Positions 33,690-48,200 of a stretch of DNA of 64,000 nucleotides are shown here, piece after piece. How positions within the stretch are numbered: position 1 is the first letter of the stretch; every line of letters starts with the position of its first letter. The stretch covers positions 2,253,939-2,317,938 of the forward strand of contig CM022671.1 in the NCBI GenBank assembly GCA_012295275.1, read 5' to 3'. Position numbers and translations under genes: made by a program. The notes under the pieces are model-generated. The model ran no database searches. It saw nothing but the letters and a program-made list of their open reading frames with translations, and was not told the DNA's origin. This stretch comes from Chrysomallon squamiferum. Lineage: Eukaryota > Mollusca > Gastropoda > Neomphalida > Peltospiridae.

Positions 33690-35110
33690 CGCAAGCAGGT
33701 TTATTATATTTATTGTTTTAACTTAATATACTAAATTTTCTCTACAATATATATAATTAGATATTAACCAATATTTATAAATTACAACAATTGAAAGTAT
33801 GAGGTTTTCATTAATTTTTATTAAATATTAATATATTTGTCATATTTTATATTTTCACCTTTTTTGTTTCTTTGTTTCTTTGTTTGTTTGGATTTATATA
33901 TATATATGATTTTATCAACTAATTATGTTAAATATTCTGTACTATACGAATGTAATTAAAAAATGTGAAATAGTGGTAATGCTTTTTATCATATAGTAAT
34001 CTATTAAGCCTTTCTTTGTTAGTTGTCAGCATATTTTTATATACGAAACACTTTGTTTTTATTATGTCTATTGTAGTTTCGCATTTGTATAGTGTTTTAA
34101 ATATATTTTATTATTAAATTTTGATAGAAAGTGATATTTCTTACAGTTATATTATAAATCGTAATGTAATTTTATAAAACTAAACTAAAAGTTTCTAAAT
34201 TTTCAAATGTTTTCTTTTATTCATTTATTTACTGTTTTAGAGATATTTACTAAAGTCAGTCTGCTTGTATAATTCTTATATATACATACAGCAGTTTTAT
34301 TGTAAAATATTTCTATTGAAGAAACAAAATTAGAAAATTATTCATGGTATTTCACAACTCAAATCATTAACGGACATATCTGTACATAGCAGTGGTCATA
34401 ATTCCACGAGAAGAAAGATTTCTAACGAAAGAAATATATCTTACTTTATTTACTGAATTCATTTCCATGTTTCGCTCGTGCTTTTCATATTTTCTCTGTA
34501 GATGGATTTGTTCCTTCTGTTTAGCTGAGCAGCAGTCTGTGTTTAGACATTTCTGTGCAAAAAAAAAATAATAATAATAATAATAAAATAAAATAAAAAA
34601 TTACAAAAAACACCAAGAAAGATTAGGTACCAAAATGTAAATAATCAAAAAACTAATTTATTCTTAATGACATTTTCGTTAATTTCACATTCAGATTTAA
34701 GGGGCTTTAAAAATTTAGTCATTCTAGTTTTCTTGATTTCAAAAATATTTCTCTTGGTTTATATATATATATGAATATATATACATTTATTTATTTATTT
34801 ATTTATTTATTTTATTGTATTTGTTTTCCAAACACGAAACCACTGACAGTAAGGAATGTCATCGACAAAGTTTCTGCCATTATAATAACTTCAGTATTTG
34901 GAAACGCTAATCCCCAATTATTATTTTTTTTTATTATTATTATTATTTTTGTATTCTCTACATGAAAGTAGGTATGTTTATTGTAATAACAGTCATTTCT
35001 CTACACAGCAATGGTCATAATTCCCCAAGAAGAAAGATTTCTAACTAAAGAAATGTATTTTTCTTTATTTACTGAACAGAGATAAAACATTTAAGGAGAA
35101 TGCGAACGTG
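33690..35110. repeat. Duplicated spacer block (partner about 45740-46500) with EIF2B1 3' flank copy
   Basis: 33690-33810 matches 45745-45860, and 34280-34450 matches 46290-46450, in the same orientation. The GTGGTCATAATTCC block is repeated again at 34990-35060. Within it, 34480-34710 matches 48290-48545 and, inverted, 63645-63940. Those two are the 3' flanks of the EIF2B1 copies in B and C, so a third such flank lies here without its gene. Confidence 0.6.
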
Positions 35111-35610
35111 ATCGTGTAAGGTAATTTGATAGGTGACGTAATAACTTCAGATCACGTGAGTTTTCACAACTAATTAAATAACTAAAGAAGGAAGTTCATT
35201 TGTGTCTTCCGAGATCAAAATCTTCCTTCAACCAGTATCTGACATCTTTAGAAACATGATTAATATGTTTTTCTGTAATAAATAAACAGTGACTGTTAAA
35301 TTAAGAATGCATAGAAAATTCGTAGTACTGCAACAGAACAGGAATAAATTGTTTAGCGTTATCGAAAAACATAAAAATGCAACAAAAAGAACCGAGACAG
35401 CAAGAGAAATAGAAAATAATACACATACAGCCAAAATAATAGCACGCATATCACTAAGATTATTTGTCCACGTTTATTTTTGTTTTAGATTTTCGACCAC
35501 TTGGAATTGGACCAACTCGAAGTAAACAACATCAGGAGGTCCATGCATTTTCAACATTGATATTCAGAATATTGCAGTGCAGACACTACATTAATTTGAA
35601 ATACACTTAC

Positions 35611-37471
35611 CTATGATAAAAACAGTTACCAAACTTGAGAGAGACGATCGAGAATGTGGAAGAAGAATTGTTCCTCCTCTTCCTGGAATTAGAATAAAAT
35701 AAAAATAATTAATAAATTAGCATTATATATAAGGAGATAGAATGATCGAAACAGTCCGACAGAGAGAATTAGATTGATGTTTAATAGACAGACAGACAGA
35801 CTGACAGACAGACAGATGGTAGAGAGAGAGGCGCTGGTAGATACATCTATTCAGACGGACAGATTGATTATAGATATGCATCTTTTTCTATTCCCGAAGT
35901 GGCTGTGCAGTTGGTTTATGTAATGATAAAATAAACATATTTGTAACATGCACTTTAATAGCATCACTTATGTTGTTAAGACCTGTGCAGATAATAAGAG
36001 AGAAAACCCAAACTAGATCTTGATGGATTACTGTTTTTATATTAAAATTAAGGATTATTTTGTATGCAGTCCCATAGACAATATAATTCAGATCTCAGTC
36101 TTCTTAATGAACCATTCGTAGAGTATTTATTGGAGTGGAAAATGGCCGAAAGGTTAAACAAATATATATTTTTAAAAATTATAAATTTCTTAGAAAATAA
36201 CGTAGAAAAATTCATACCTATAACATATACATATAGAAATAACGAACATGCCGATGATGATAGTGATGCCGATCCCAGATCCAACTCCTTTGCCGAAATC
36301 GGAAGATAATTTTGTAGAACCAGCAGCATCTGCAAATACGAGAAAGGCAGACTAAAGTTTAGAGTTTATCTGTGTATAGTATTTATTTAATGTGTGGGGT
36401 TAAATATAGATTTTTCATATTATTTATTCAATGAACATGGTTGAGTGTACTTTCTGTGAACATTTACTTTGTACTCTCACAGAACTAGTATTATTTTGTA
36501 TACATTCATTGCACAAGTATTAATTTTTATACACTCACTATACACACATTAATTTTTATACACTCACTATGAACATATTAATTTGTATACGCTCACTGTT
36601 CACTTATATACTTCACCATGCATTTATTACATATATATTATTCACTGCACCCATTTTTATACATCACTTTAAACTTATTTTATACTTTCACTATGCATTT
36701 ATTTTACGCTCTCATTTTACACCTATTTTATACCCTAACTCTACTTTTATTTTGTTCATCCTGATACATTTATTTTAAACATTCCTTGCACACATGCTTC
36801 ATACTTGCACCGTATTTCAGCAGCAACGGCAATGATAGTAGAGCTAGTAATAGAAGTAGTTGTAGTTATCATTGTTGTTATAATTAATTATATAAATAAG
36901 TAAACTGTAATCTTATCAATAGCATTATTATTAGTATCTAATCATTTAGTATCTAACAAATTAAATAAGAAACAACAAACAAATAAACAAACAACAAACA
37001 AATAATCAAACAAACAAACAAACAAACAAACACACAAATAAACAAATAAACAAATAAATAAAAATTTAAAATTATAATCTATGACTGAATAATAACACAG
37101 TAAGGTAACTCACAGATATATGCTGCTGGTGTTGTACTATTTCCAGTGGTTTCACTGTTAACACAGACACCATCTGCGTCACAGTGTGAACATTCCAAAC
37201 ACACAGATGAACAACTGACTCCAAAATAACCGTCTTTGCACTGTCCAGAACAGTTTCCAGTCACGCGATCACATTTGAGACAGGACTCAGGACATCTTCG
37301 TCTACACTGGATTCCTTGCCATCCATCTTCACATCCACTTTGACAGAGTGTGGAAGAATGCTGTTTATACTCACCGGGTACTTTACAGTGAGGTTCCACT
37401 ACAGAATACACGGATGGTACAGTAAAGAGTAAGAGGAGAAGAACTCCCATGTTTTTACACCTTTTCTTCAT
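35611..37471 (-). CDS. EGF-type single-pass membrane protein, gene 2 (5' part)
   Basis: Three exons on the minus strand: 37475-37114 (start ATG at 37471), 36329-36218 and 35682-35611. The first gives MKKRCKNMGVLLLLLFTVPS, a clear signal peptide, then EGF/laminin-type cysteine motifs (CEDGWQGIQCRRRCPESCLK, CSGQCKDGYFGVSC, CLECSHCDADGVC). The second encodes FGKGVGSGIGITIIIGMFVI, a transmembrane helix ending CYR. The third encodes the basic juxtamembrane RKRRNNSSSTFSIVSLKF and FGNCFYH. All junction phases agree, and the third exon has the same phase at both ends as the mini-exons of gene 1 and segment A. Likely a cell-surface receptor of MEGF/scavenger type. The 3' end is not found. Start and splice sites are all intact, so this is the best candidate for a working member of the cluster. 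Confidence 0.6.
36420..36790. repeat. Degenerate minisatellite in the EGF/TM intron of gene 2
   Basis: Units like TTATACACTCACTATGCATT, about 22-30 bp, degenerate. Same position and type as 27160-27700 in gene 1. Confidence 0.65.
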
Positions 37472-39242
37472 ACTCCTGAAACAGCAAAATATCAAGAAAT
37501 GAAAGATGTCTTCCTGTCAAATTTTTTTTGTGTCAAATTACTCAGTTTAAGCCTGGGAATTCAATCGACTAATGACTGTTAATTTTAAGTTTATTTCTTT
37601 AATTCCTAATTCTATGATAGCCTAATTAACTTCCCTATTAGTTTACATTTTGCCATTGTCTATAGTGTCTAGATATGACATATACTTAGATTACTTTTCT
37701 GTTAAATTATTTCATTCATTCACTCATCTGTTTATTTTTAGTCTCGGAATGCTATCGACTAATTACAGCTAATTTTTAAATGATTATTTTATTCTTATTG
37801 GATTAATATCTTTATAAACTAAACCAGACAAGACGCTAAGACTATGTAGAGTGATGTAATATATAAATATTAACTATGTTTAATTACATACATATATACA
37901 TAACACAGCTAAAATAATAAACTGATTAATTAAATAAATATAAAGAACAATTACTACTAGCACTGTTGCTATTATTATTACAGCAGCAGCAACAACACAA
38001 GAATAATAAATATGTTAAAAACATGAAGATGAATCTTGTTATAAAAACATTATATTTAAAAATCAGAAAATCAAAATATGTTTTGTGAAAATGAGCATGA
38101 AAACATAAATTAATTAATTCTGTTTATTATTATTTTGTGAAAATATTTTTAAAAATATAAGAAAGAAAGAAGCTTCTTAGAGCATTATATTAATCATTAA
38201 TGTATGGCTATGGATTTCCTTCTTCGTGGTATTTAAGATACTGAACCTAGTTTATGTGCATTTTCCTTTGGTGGCCAAAGGTTACAAAATAAATAAATAG
38301 ATACACAAATAAATGAAAAGGAATGAACGAAAGAAAATAAAAATCAAAAATCAAGAAAGAATAAAAGTTAAGAAAAAAGAAGAAAAAAATGAAAAAAAAA
38401 AAGAGATAAGAAAAAAAAGAAAGAAAAGAAAAAAACTTCATTCATTTCATCATATACATCTTAAATTGAATGTTTTATTTTTAATTTGCAGTTACTTTGT
38501 CCTTTATTTAATATGCATACATTCATAAATACATACACATATAGATGTATATACATAAAGTAATATTTGTAAAGCTATAACTTATAACTGGACACATATC
38601 CATAATAACTTAGATGGTTTTATAAAAAACAAAAATTGTTCTATCAATGAAGCTTAAACGAGCAAACCTTTTCTTTTAAATACTGAAATATTTCTCATCA
38701 TGACGTCATAAGGGATGACTAATTACACCTTTGGGTCACTGTTTCCACAACGCATGATATTTCCAGTGAATAAATTCCTAGAGAAAATCTTCATAGTTAT
38801 TTTATTTATACATCTGTTGTTTTATCCCCGTACATTTACAGAGAGATAAACAAGCTACCTAAACGTTTACTTACAGAAACGGCGAAACTTAGTTTTGTTT
38901 GAAAGATATGCAGTACTGAATTTGTTTCTACCAATTCTGACTGGCTATTTTAGGACGAGATTAGTGTATACTATTAATGTACACTATCGCAGTATATAAT
39001 AAAAAATGTAATAAAATGCTTTATTTCGAGAAAACAAAATACCAAAAAGAAATGAATGTAAGAAGATAACATATATACTGTGAACGAGTTTTAGAAATCG
39101 GAAAAAATGTCCAGGTGATTTTAAACAGAAACGATGACTATAATTGATTTAATGTTTTCTGGAAAGACAGAAATCAATTAAATGGTAATATATTAAGATT
39201 GTATTAGAAATGAATTAAATGGTAATAAATTAAGATTTTATT

Positions 39243-39400
<158 letters not shown>

Positions 39401-39534
39401 CTAGCACAGTTTTAACATATTTTTCTAGACGAACATTTCAATTTTACTTACCAGTATTATGAAATTTGTTCTCAAAATAATTTTTAATATGAAAATGACA
39501 AAGCACAACTTTCAGTAGCGTGTGTTTTATTCAC

Positions 39535-39705
39535 TGTGTTTCAAAGGCGCAAGAGCCTACTTATTTAATGCTATGTTATTATACCTGTTTATTAGTTTAT
39601 TTTTATATTTGGTATTATTCGTCTCAAAGACTGCCTTGTTTTTATAACATTATTCTGTGTAAATAAATTATTATATCATGTTTTATTGTCACATGACACT
39701 TTAAT
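39535..39705. repeat. Local dispersed repeat, copy 3, inverted
   Basis: Reverse complement of the block at 29371-29545, with both ends preserved. Confidence 0.6.
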
Positions 39706-40099
39706 AAACAATGCAATTTAATGGCTAGGAGATAATGGATTTTAACAATTAATTAAAACTTAATTTCACTTTAGCTAACTATACAGTGACAAGACAAACA
39801 AACTGTGAAAATTAATTAGGAGATTACAGAATTGAGAATAACATAATTAGTAAAAAATAGCTATAATTAGTCGACAGCATTCCGAGACTAAATAAAAATA
39901 AAAAGATGAGTGAATGAATGTAATAATTTAACATTTAGAAAAGTAATCAAACTATATGTCATTTCAAGACACTATAGACAATGGCAAAATTTAAACAAAT
40001 TGGGAAAATTAATTAGGAAATTACGGAATTAGGAACTAAAAGTGACCGAACGAACGAAAGAATAAAACAAAATAATTTAAAATTTCTTCATAATTTGCT

Positions 40100-42051
40100 G
40101 TTTCAGGAGATTTTTCTGGACAATGCAAAGACTGTTCAGCTTTACTAATATTACTGCTGTTGCTGTAATAAAAATACAGTGAGAGTATATTTGTCTATGA
40201 ACAAACTATATACAGCTTTATACAAAGAAATCTTTACTTTTAGTAAAAAAATAACAGAAGTCAGTCATAAAGTGGTTCGTTTTACCTTTTATTATCTGCA
40301 CGATTTCTTTGAATATAAGGATGCTATTTAAATGTAGACTGCAAATACGTTTATCTTATTATTAAGTAAGCTAACGGTATTGACACTCCTGGAAGAGGAA
40401 ATATATGCTTGTCTGCCTGAGTAACTGTAATCAGACTATCTATCTTCATGTATATCTCTATAATCAGTCTATCTTTCTATCTCCTATATATATGGTGTCT
40501 ATCCATCTGTCACCCGTGTGTCTCTCTGTCTTCATGTGTATGTCTGTGTCTGCTTATTATAGTCAGTATATTTATAGGCATGTATGATTATCTATCTATA
40601 ACCGTTGTATCTGCCTATTTGTCTCTCTACCTCCACTGTCCATTTAGATAATGCTTTGTGGCCATATGTGTATTCTTTTTGCATCACAGAGTCAAAATAA
40701 AACTTGACAAAACAACAACGCCAGGAAGAACGTTACAAAAGAGACTCTAACAATTATGTAATTATATATGTGTGTGGGGGGTTCCCTCCAGAAAGACAGA
40801 CATACCATTTGATAGACACAATTCTTTACTGGGTTATAAAATGTGTCCTGTACACCCCTGACTGCTTTAGTGCTCCGCTAGAGTTAATCAATTAGCTGTC
40901 TGACTTCCTCGCAGTATTGTTTTATTTTGCACAGTACATATTTAAAGTCTTTTCATACAGTGGGGAAGCCTTCACTGCAGATGCATGTGAAAAGCGTGTT
41001 TTGGGAAGTACACGGTATTTGGCATTTTTATACTGATCACATAAGAACACAAGCATCTTCCAAGTGACCTGAATATTGCTCGGTTAATAAACATACTGTT
41101 AAAGCGAGTAAGAGAAGAAACAACAGCAATGAAGCAAATATACAATGATGAGATTCCAAAGAAACCATCATAAACTGTTCCTCGTTTGCCTTCCTTTCCC
41201 AGTATGAGCAGTGCACTGTAAGACAGAGATAAGTTCTGCCCTACCACAGACTTGCGATGAAATTGTGTTCTCTGCAGATGAGCAAATTGTAGTTCTACAG
41301 GCTGCAAAATCCATTTTTATGAAAGGCTTAGCCCATTCAGTTACTTTTAAAATTCTTTTAAAATTAGCATAAAAATGGACATGTTAAAATCTATTAATAA
41401 ATCTAATATTATATAATTTTGTTTGTGTATTTAGTTGTATCAGACTGTTCTATTATTTTCTACATGTATTATTCAAGGCAGGTCATTAGTAAAGCGCTCA
41501 ACCGTGACTTGTGTTGTTTAATGCGTCTGCGTTATGGGATGTCTGACTTTTTCGAGGACACCTGTGTGTGTATGTGTGTGTGTATGTGTGTTTGTGATTA
41601 CAAGCGAAGAACGAATGTAAAAAACAAAACAAGAACAAGACAATGTATACTGTAGAGGCGTTAAAAAGAAAACCCAAAACAACAAACAAACACTGTATAG
41701 ACAGTGACCGAAAGGTGTAATTAACTTGACAAGTCAGTCCTTATTCTGGGAAATATTTCAGTATTTAAAAGAAAAGATTTGCTCGTTTAAGCTTTAATAT
41801 CAGAGATGGAAAACAAAGAAATAATTATGTAATGTTATCTCAGTTAATATTTTTAAGTCCTAGCTTTTCAAATGTGGCTTTTTGTGTATGTGTATCTGTG
41901 TATCTGTGTGCACATTAAATAAAGTAGCAGAGAACTGAAAAGAACAAAATAATAATTAAAAAGAAAACAGAGGACAACATAATTATATTTACATACTAGT
42001 TGTGTATGTTTATTTTAGTTTTAATAAAAAAGTTGTGTTGTAGTCAATAAA

Positions 42052-42093
<42 letters not shown>

Positions 42094-42790
42094 TAAATAA
42101 CATAAATACGTAAGAAATTCAGAAAAAAAAATTGGTATATATACAAATGAAATTAATGCATTAAGTTCGAAGAAGATGAAATAGATGATACAACAGTTTA
42201 GCTTTTAAGTATTATAATAATGTTAATCTAAATGTTTACCTCCATAAATATGTATATAAATAAATGTAGACATTGAAAAAAGGTCACTTTACTCTTTTTG
42301 TAACTATATTTTCTAACCAGATTCAGGTGCGAGTGTAATGTTTAAATATATCTATAGTTTTGTGAGTAACGAAGAATAGCGGTGACAACTGAGCGAACAG
42401 TTTTTATCTCGTTATGTAGACTGTTAGTTTGTAATACCCCGAATAGTAATCTGATACAAAGACAGCCTGTGTACTGAGTAGCTATCTCACCATACAAAGG
42501 ATTTTTTGCTGGACTACCAGATCAGATTACAGTTCTCACTGAACACTACTTCTTCGTCAATGTTCTGATTAGTTTAGTTTGTTGCTGAGCTGGGTTACTA
42601 GGGAACTAAAGATCATGCTGTATCATCTTTTTATATTATTATTCTGCTTCCTGACAGAAAGTAATAATAATAATAATAATAACAACAATAACAACAACAA
42701 CAGCAATAATAATAAATAATAAATCATTAATTAATTAATTAACATATTTTATATTGTATTGTTTATTATGAAAACAAATAATGTTTGTAT
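40100..42790. other. Spacer between genes 2 and 3
   Basis: Holds an upstream block (41690-42390) shared with 30200-31040 and (AAT)n runs at 42055-42095 and 42661-42720. A 111-codon minus frame at 40972-41307 resembles no protein I recognise. Confidence 0.5.
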
Positions 42791-42801
42791 TGTGTTTACA
42801 G

Positions 42802-43058
42802 GGTCTGATGTTATTCGACAGTGTCAATACTCTGACAGAACCTGTACTAAATTTACACCTGAATTCTACGGACGACACTCTAATAAGACATGTAGTATCT
42901 ATGAATCCGACAAGAATTGTCATCGTTCTACTGCAAAATGCGTCACAGGTGAATAATAATAAAAATAATAATAATAAAACAAGAATTCTTTACAATCTCT
43001 CTCTCTCTCTCTCTCTAATAAGAAGAAAAGTTCAGCGAGATCTCATCTTTACAATAGT

Positions 43059-43125
<67 letters not shown>

Positions 43126-43849
43126 GTGCATATCTCTCATTATTGTCAACAAATGATAAAATTGTTTTGGTAATTATATTAATAACTGTATTGGTGAAGT
43201 TAGCGGTGATAATGAATAAGCTATTTTGATCATTGTAGTTGAGCTGGTGACAACTTGAACATTAACATAACATACAACAATTAATTTTATTGCATTAAAA
43301 GTAAAATAGGTTTATTATTATTGCTCTTGGGTATTTCTTTTTGATTAGCATTATTATTATTATTATTTTTTGCTCTCTTTTTCTTAAATTTGTTTTTTTT
43401 TTTACCCCCTGAAATAGATGAGAAAACTGACGATTTGGATTGTTCATCTACTTGGTCTTACAACTGTTTGTAATGCAAAGGACAATGTAAATCATGTTTA
43501 CCTGGCTGGTACAGAGACAACTGTACAGACCAATGCAACAACTGTGATGTCGGCGGTTGTAATAAAACAACAGGTATATGCCATAAATGCGAAAATGGCT
43601 TCTGGGGAAAGAATTGTGCAAAACATTGTAGCAGAAACTGTTCATCAACCATTCCAAACGAATCCGTTTGTGATCGTCACACAGGGGAGTGTCTCGATGG
43701 CTGTAAGAAAGGACGGTGGGGGAATTTTTGTAATGAAACATGCAGTAAAGTCTGTCTGAACGGAGAATGTTTCTTTGATGGGAAGTGTTTCTGTAATCAT
43801 AGTATAGAAGATGCTGTGTGTATCACGAGGTCAGATGATATCAACACGG
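42802..43849 (+). pseudogene. EGF-type receptor gene 3, two exons, nonsense codon in the second
   Basis: Exon 42802-42948 follows TGTTTACAG and precedes GTGAAT. It encodes SDVIRQCQYSDRTCTKFTPE, then FYGRHSNKTCSIYESDKN and CHRSTAKCVTG, a Cys-rich EGF-like unit. Exon 43418-43849 follows GAAATAG and ends before GTGAGT, with matching phase. Its frame reads SSTWSYNCL, then TAA at 43471-43473, then CKGQCKSCLPGWYRDNCTDQ, CHKCENGFWGKNCAKHC, CLDGCKKGRWGNFCNETC and CFCNHSIEDAVC. This gives at least three laminin/EGF-type repeats as in MEGF10/draper proteins. The partial paralogue at 45076 has GAA at the nonsense position. Signal peptide and TM exons were not found on this strand. The gene is probably inactivated recently, since the remaining frame is clean. 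Confidence 0.6.
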
Positions 43850-45060
43850 GTGAGTAACATGTAATTTAGTCAAAATTATTTCTTTGTTATTTTCTTCTTT
43901 CTTTTCTCTGTTTTATATCCTTTTTTTCTTCTAAACAACATTATGGAATAGGATGATAACTATAATCAGGCAAATAATGATATACTATGAATCAATGCAC
44001 TTTGACATTGTTATTATGAATTAATGTCTTAAAAACTGAACTCGGAAATATTTTTATTGATTTCTTTTTAAAGCTTGAGAGTGTGTGATAAGTCTGTAAG
44101 TACTATATTTTACATGCAAACTCATGCAATCATATGCATATATAACATAGAGACAGCGAAAGAAAGATAGCGATTGTAATTATTTTCTTATGCATTTTCA
44201 ATAAAACAAATTACATATAATTATTTTGAGTGTTTCTGTTTTCATTTTCACGACTAAACAGTATATTAAAAACAGATTTACATCATATATTCAGAGATAC
44301 ACTCTAATGTTACATACTCAAATACAAGTTATCTGCTTATAATTGTTTCTGACGTGTAGGCATGCACAGTTGTGGTGTTAGTGTGTGAGAACATTATAGA
44401 GGGTCTAAATACAACTGTAGTGTTAACGTGTTAGTATATTATTACAAAGAAGCGTAAATATAGTAGTAGAGCTAGTATGTTAGAAGACTGTTATAGACAA
44501 AACAGATCAAACACAGCACTTCTAGTAGTACTGATGTTTCAGAAGATTGTTTTAGAATGAAGGATATTCATAGATGAAGTGTTATTGTAGTAGAATGTTA
44601 TGTTAGAAAAGTTTCAGTAATTTAGTAAGTTATTATAGAAATGCAAGAGCTATCCTTCCCTTTTTAGTTCATTCTCTCCTCATTATTTCTGTATTTTTTT
44701 TTCCTTTTATTTTTTTATTACTGTTAATATTATTATTATTTACTTCTTCCGTTTTTCTTTGTTTCTTTCATTTAGAACATACGTACACTTCTTATTCACT
44801 AACTTGTTAAGTGCGTAGAAAAAACAGAAATTAGAAAAAAGCACTTTCTGTTTCAAAAGAAACAGGAAGAATGAAAACTATTGTGTTAAAAATTTACAAA
44901 CAAGTCTAAGATTGATGAATAATTTTGAAATTTGTTCTAAAGTAGATTGATTTAGCATTGGTAAATTGCTGTTATTTAAAGTAAATAGAAAATCGCTAGT
45001 AATATTATTAACATCTACGTAAAAATCATGCTGCTTCTTCTTTTTATGATACTATTCTAG
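43850..45060. other. Intron-like/spacer DNA
   Basis: No exon is seen. 44390-45060 is the inverse of 31880-32830. Confidence 0.55.
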
Positions 45061-45300
45061 AATGTTATGCTAGCTTGGTCTTACAACTGTTTGGAATGCA
45101 AAGGACAATGTAAATCATGTTTACCTGGCTGGTACAGAGACAACTTTCCTTTCCTTTCAGACATTCCTTTTGATTCATATATTTATTTGATGACGTTGGC
45201 TCGCAACGGAATCCTATTGACAGACGAACTAGTATCAGTGTTTGAAGGTGCCACAAAGCTGAAAATCAGAACTGGAGAAAACATAACCATATTAATTTTT
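45061..45300 (+). pseudogene. Chimeric exon fragment: EGF start fused to the ARNG...GENI block
   Basis: The frame begins with WSYNCLECKGQCKSCLPGWY as in gene 3. After RDN it switches to FPFLSDIPFDSYIYL and the block ARNGILLTDELVSVFEGATK that parallels 33450-33577. It is open to about 45505 but without domain logic after 45300. It marks a duplication breakpoint inside an EGF exon. Confidence 0.45.
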
Positions 45301-45309
45301 TTTGGGGGG

Positions 45310-46254
45310 GGTCTGCATTTTTCAAAAATTATAATAAATAATTATTTATATGTTTGTTTAATCTTTTCCTCTAGATTAGTTCTAAATATATTTTGTAAAG
45401 TTTTCTTATTGTTGTTTTGGTTTCTAACTCTTTTTTTTAAATACAGTTTTCTTGAATTAGGCATACCTAACACTATAACAAATGATAGCTTGGAACTTCG
45501 TCAGTAAGGACTATCTAATCATGTTTTTTCTTTCTTATTTTTAAATTAAAACTGATGTAAATCTGTTAGGTAAGCAATGTTTAATTATTACCCAACATTT
45601 CTTTGTGTCGTAATAGTTTATGAAGCATCTAGCTTTTTAAAATACATCAATTTTTATTATGTTGTTGGTAGATCGAATTGTAAATTGTCAGGATTTTATT
45701 TTTATTTAGTTTTTTGGTAAATTGACAATGTTTATTTATCCCAAGCAGGTTTATCATGTTTATTGTTTTAACTTAATATACCAAATTTTTCTCTACAATA
45801 TATATAATTAGATATTAACCAATATTTATAAATTACAACAATTGAAAGCATGATGTTTTCATTTATTATTTATATAATTTGTCATATTTTTTATTTACAA
45901 GTTGAGTTGGGTTTTTTGTTTTGTTTTTAGTATATATTATCCACATTGTTAAATTGTGTTGATATATCTTTTTTCTAAAATGTACATAAATTCTTTTCTA
46001 ATGGCAGTAAATATTCTGTACATACGAATGTAATTATATTCACTCTTAAATAATACTGATGCTTTGCTAGTTCTCAACATAATATTATATACGAAACACG
46101 ACGTTTTGTTATATCTGTATATTATTTGTTTGTACATTAAATAAATTTTATTATTACATTTTGATAGAAAGATATTTTTTAGTCATATTATAAATCGCTA
46201 TGTAATTTTATAAAACAAAAACTAAAAGTAATTTTTATACCATTTGTTGTAATT

Positions 46255-46299
<45 letters not shown>

Positions 46300-47919
46300 T
46301 ATTCTCAAATACTTCTATTGAAGAAACAAAATAAAAAAACTATTCATTGTATTTAACAAATCGTCACAATAACGGTCATTTTCTGTGCGGTGGTCGTAAT
46401 TCCCCGAGAAGAAAAATTTCAAACTAAACAAATGTATTTTTCTTTATACACTCAAAAGAGGTAAAACTTATGGAGAATGTGAAAGTGTTTGTGTAAGGTT
46501 ATTTGACAGCTGACATAAAAGTAAAATGCCTTTTATTCCTTTATTTCATTAACGACAATATCATTTCAGTCTCGTTTGGTTAACATTTGGATCATGTCTA
46601 ATAATTCATGTAGATGTATCAATATGACAGTACAAAATCGCTGTCAAATAAAGCATTAAAGTAATTGATTCAGGCATATTTTATTTCTACTGTCTTAACC
46701 TGAGCGAATGACCTACTGTGTTACATGGGCATACTAGGTCGGTGTTAAACCATTTGTAGAAATATATTTATAATATACCAAAGCATCAGCAAAGACCATT
46801 AGTTATTTATAAAAAAAATTAAATTTAAAGAAAAAGATATAGTTTGTGTGAACCTTTCAGCAGACGCGTATTTAAGGTAAGGAAAGTATGGACGTGTCCT
46901 GGATGACACTTGAATGGGTGTGTCACAGAGCAATTTGTATTAATTTTAACTGGTATTTTTTATCTGACTTCATGGTAAAGTTATCTGAAAGAAGGTGTCT
47001 AATGTTTAGACAGGAGCGCATGCTCTCCATAGGACTTATTTTCTGTAGATACCTTCTGCCGTTTAGCAATGCAAAAATGAACCATAAATTTAAATGTAAT
47101 TCCACTCTCAAAAAGAGATAAAAACAAAATAAAATAAATAAATAAACAAATAAATAACGATAACAAGATAGAAAATAAGGAGGAAAGACAGACATAATTG
47201 TTTTACATAATGTAACGCACACGCACACGGAAATTTCCAGTATAAAGCCTGTTTTATTTCTTTAACGTTGTATTTTACAATAAATGTAACCCAAAGAAAA
47301 ACTTAATAATTTATTACTAGCTATTTCGGAAACATTGAGACAAAATATATCTGTTGTTTCAAGCAATAAATGTATTTTTGATTATATAAGTATGTATAAC
47401 AATGAAATAGAAATATGTCTTTAGGTATGAGGTGCTAAAATTAAATCATTTCATCGTTACATTAACAGTTTACCTATGAATCTTTCGAACTTTAGCAAGT
47501 TCCGTTTAAAACGTCCCGTCGAGAAAGATTAAGGTTAAATATCAACATATAAATTTTCAATTTCTATGCAACTTTATTATTATTATTATTTTATTATTAT
47601 TATTTTTGTTTTATCGACATTTGCATAGTGACTATAATTGGAGACATACAATGAGTTATTATATAAAGCAGACGGAATTACTTATTGTTATAAGGACAAA
47701 TTGTGAAATGTGCGCACTAAAGGAAGATACATATGTTTCTCTTCTGAAGCGGTATTTTAACATTCACTAGTAAAACCACTTACGAATAATATAAATTTCG
47801 ATTACGGTTCAAGGAGACAAATATGATGTGTTGTCACGGCATAATAATTAAATAAAAATATGACAAAATTAAAGAGTGTAATTATGTTTTCCTGACAGAG
47901 GTAGAATAGAGGTATGGAG

Positions 47920-47950
<31 letters not shown>

Positions 47951-48200
47951 AAAACAACAACAAAAAAAAACATATTCATACGATAAATCATCTCGACTAG
48001 TAAAACTAATTCCAGTATTTTCCTGTCAACATCAGAACATCATGAGAATATACGTCTTCAAGTCAACGCCAACAATTAAAGTCAGACAATATTTTCAGCA
48101 TTATTTTCTGAATGCCTATTATTCTAGCTAGATGTAAGATCACACTTGATATTAATGAAACTGGGTCAAAGCAACCCAGAAATGAACTCTCAAGTCCACA
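45310..48200. other. AT-rich spacer with duplicated blocks
   Basis: 45740-46500 matches 33690-35110. It includes a (CA)n run at 46259-46294 and poly(A) at 47921-47948. The frames at 46888-47228 are unassigned, and no gene is supported. Confidence 0.55.

Noticed and set aside
40704-41307. Frames of 63 and 111 codons near 40.7-41.3 kb
   Set aside because: No recognisable domain and no supporting splice sites. May be an old transposon scrap.
43418-43759. 113-codon frame starting MRKLTIWIVHLLGLTTVCNA that looks like a signal peptide
   Set aside because: It is a shifted frame of the EGF exon. The in-phase frame shows regular EGF cysteines and fits the splice phases.
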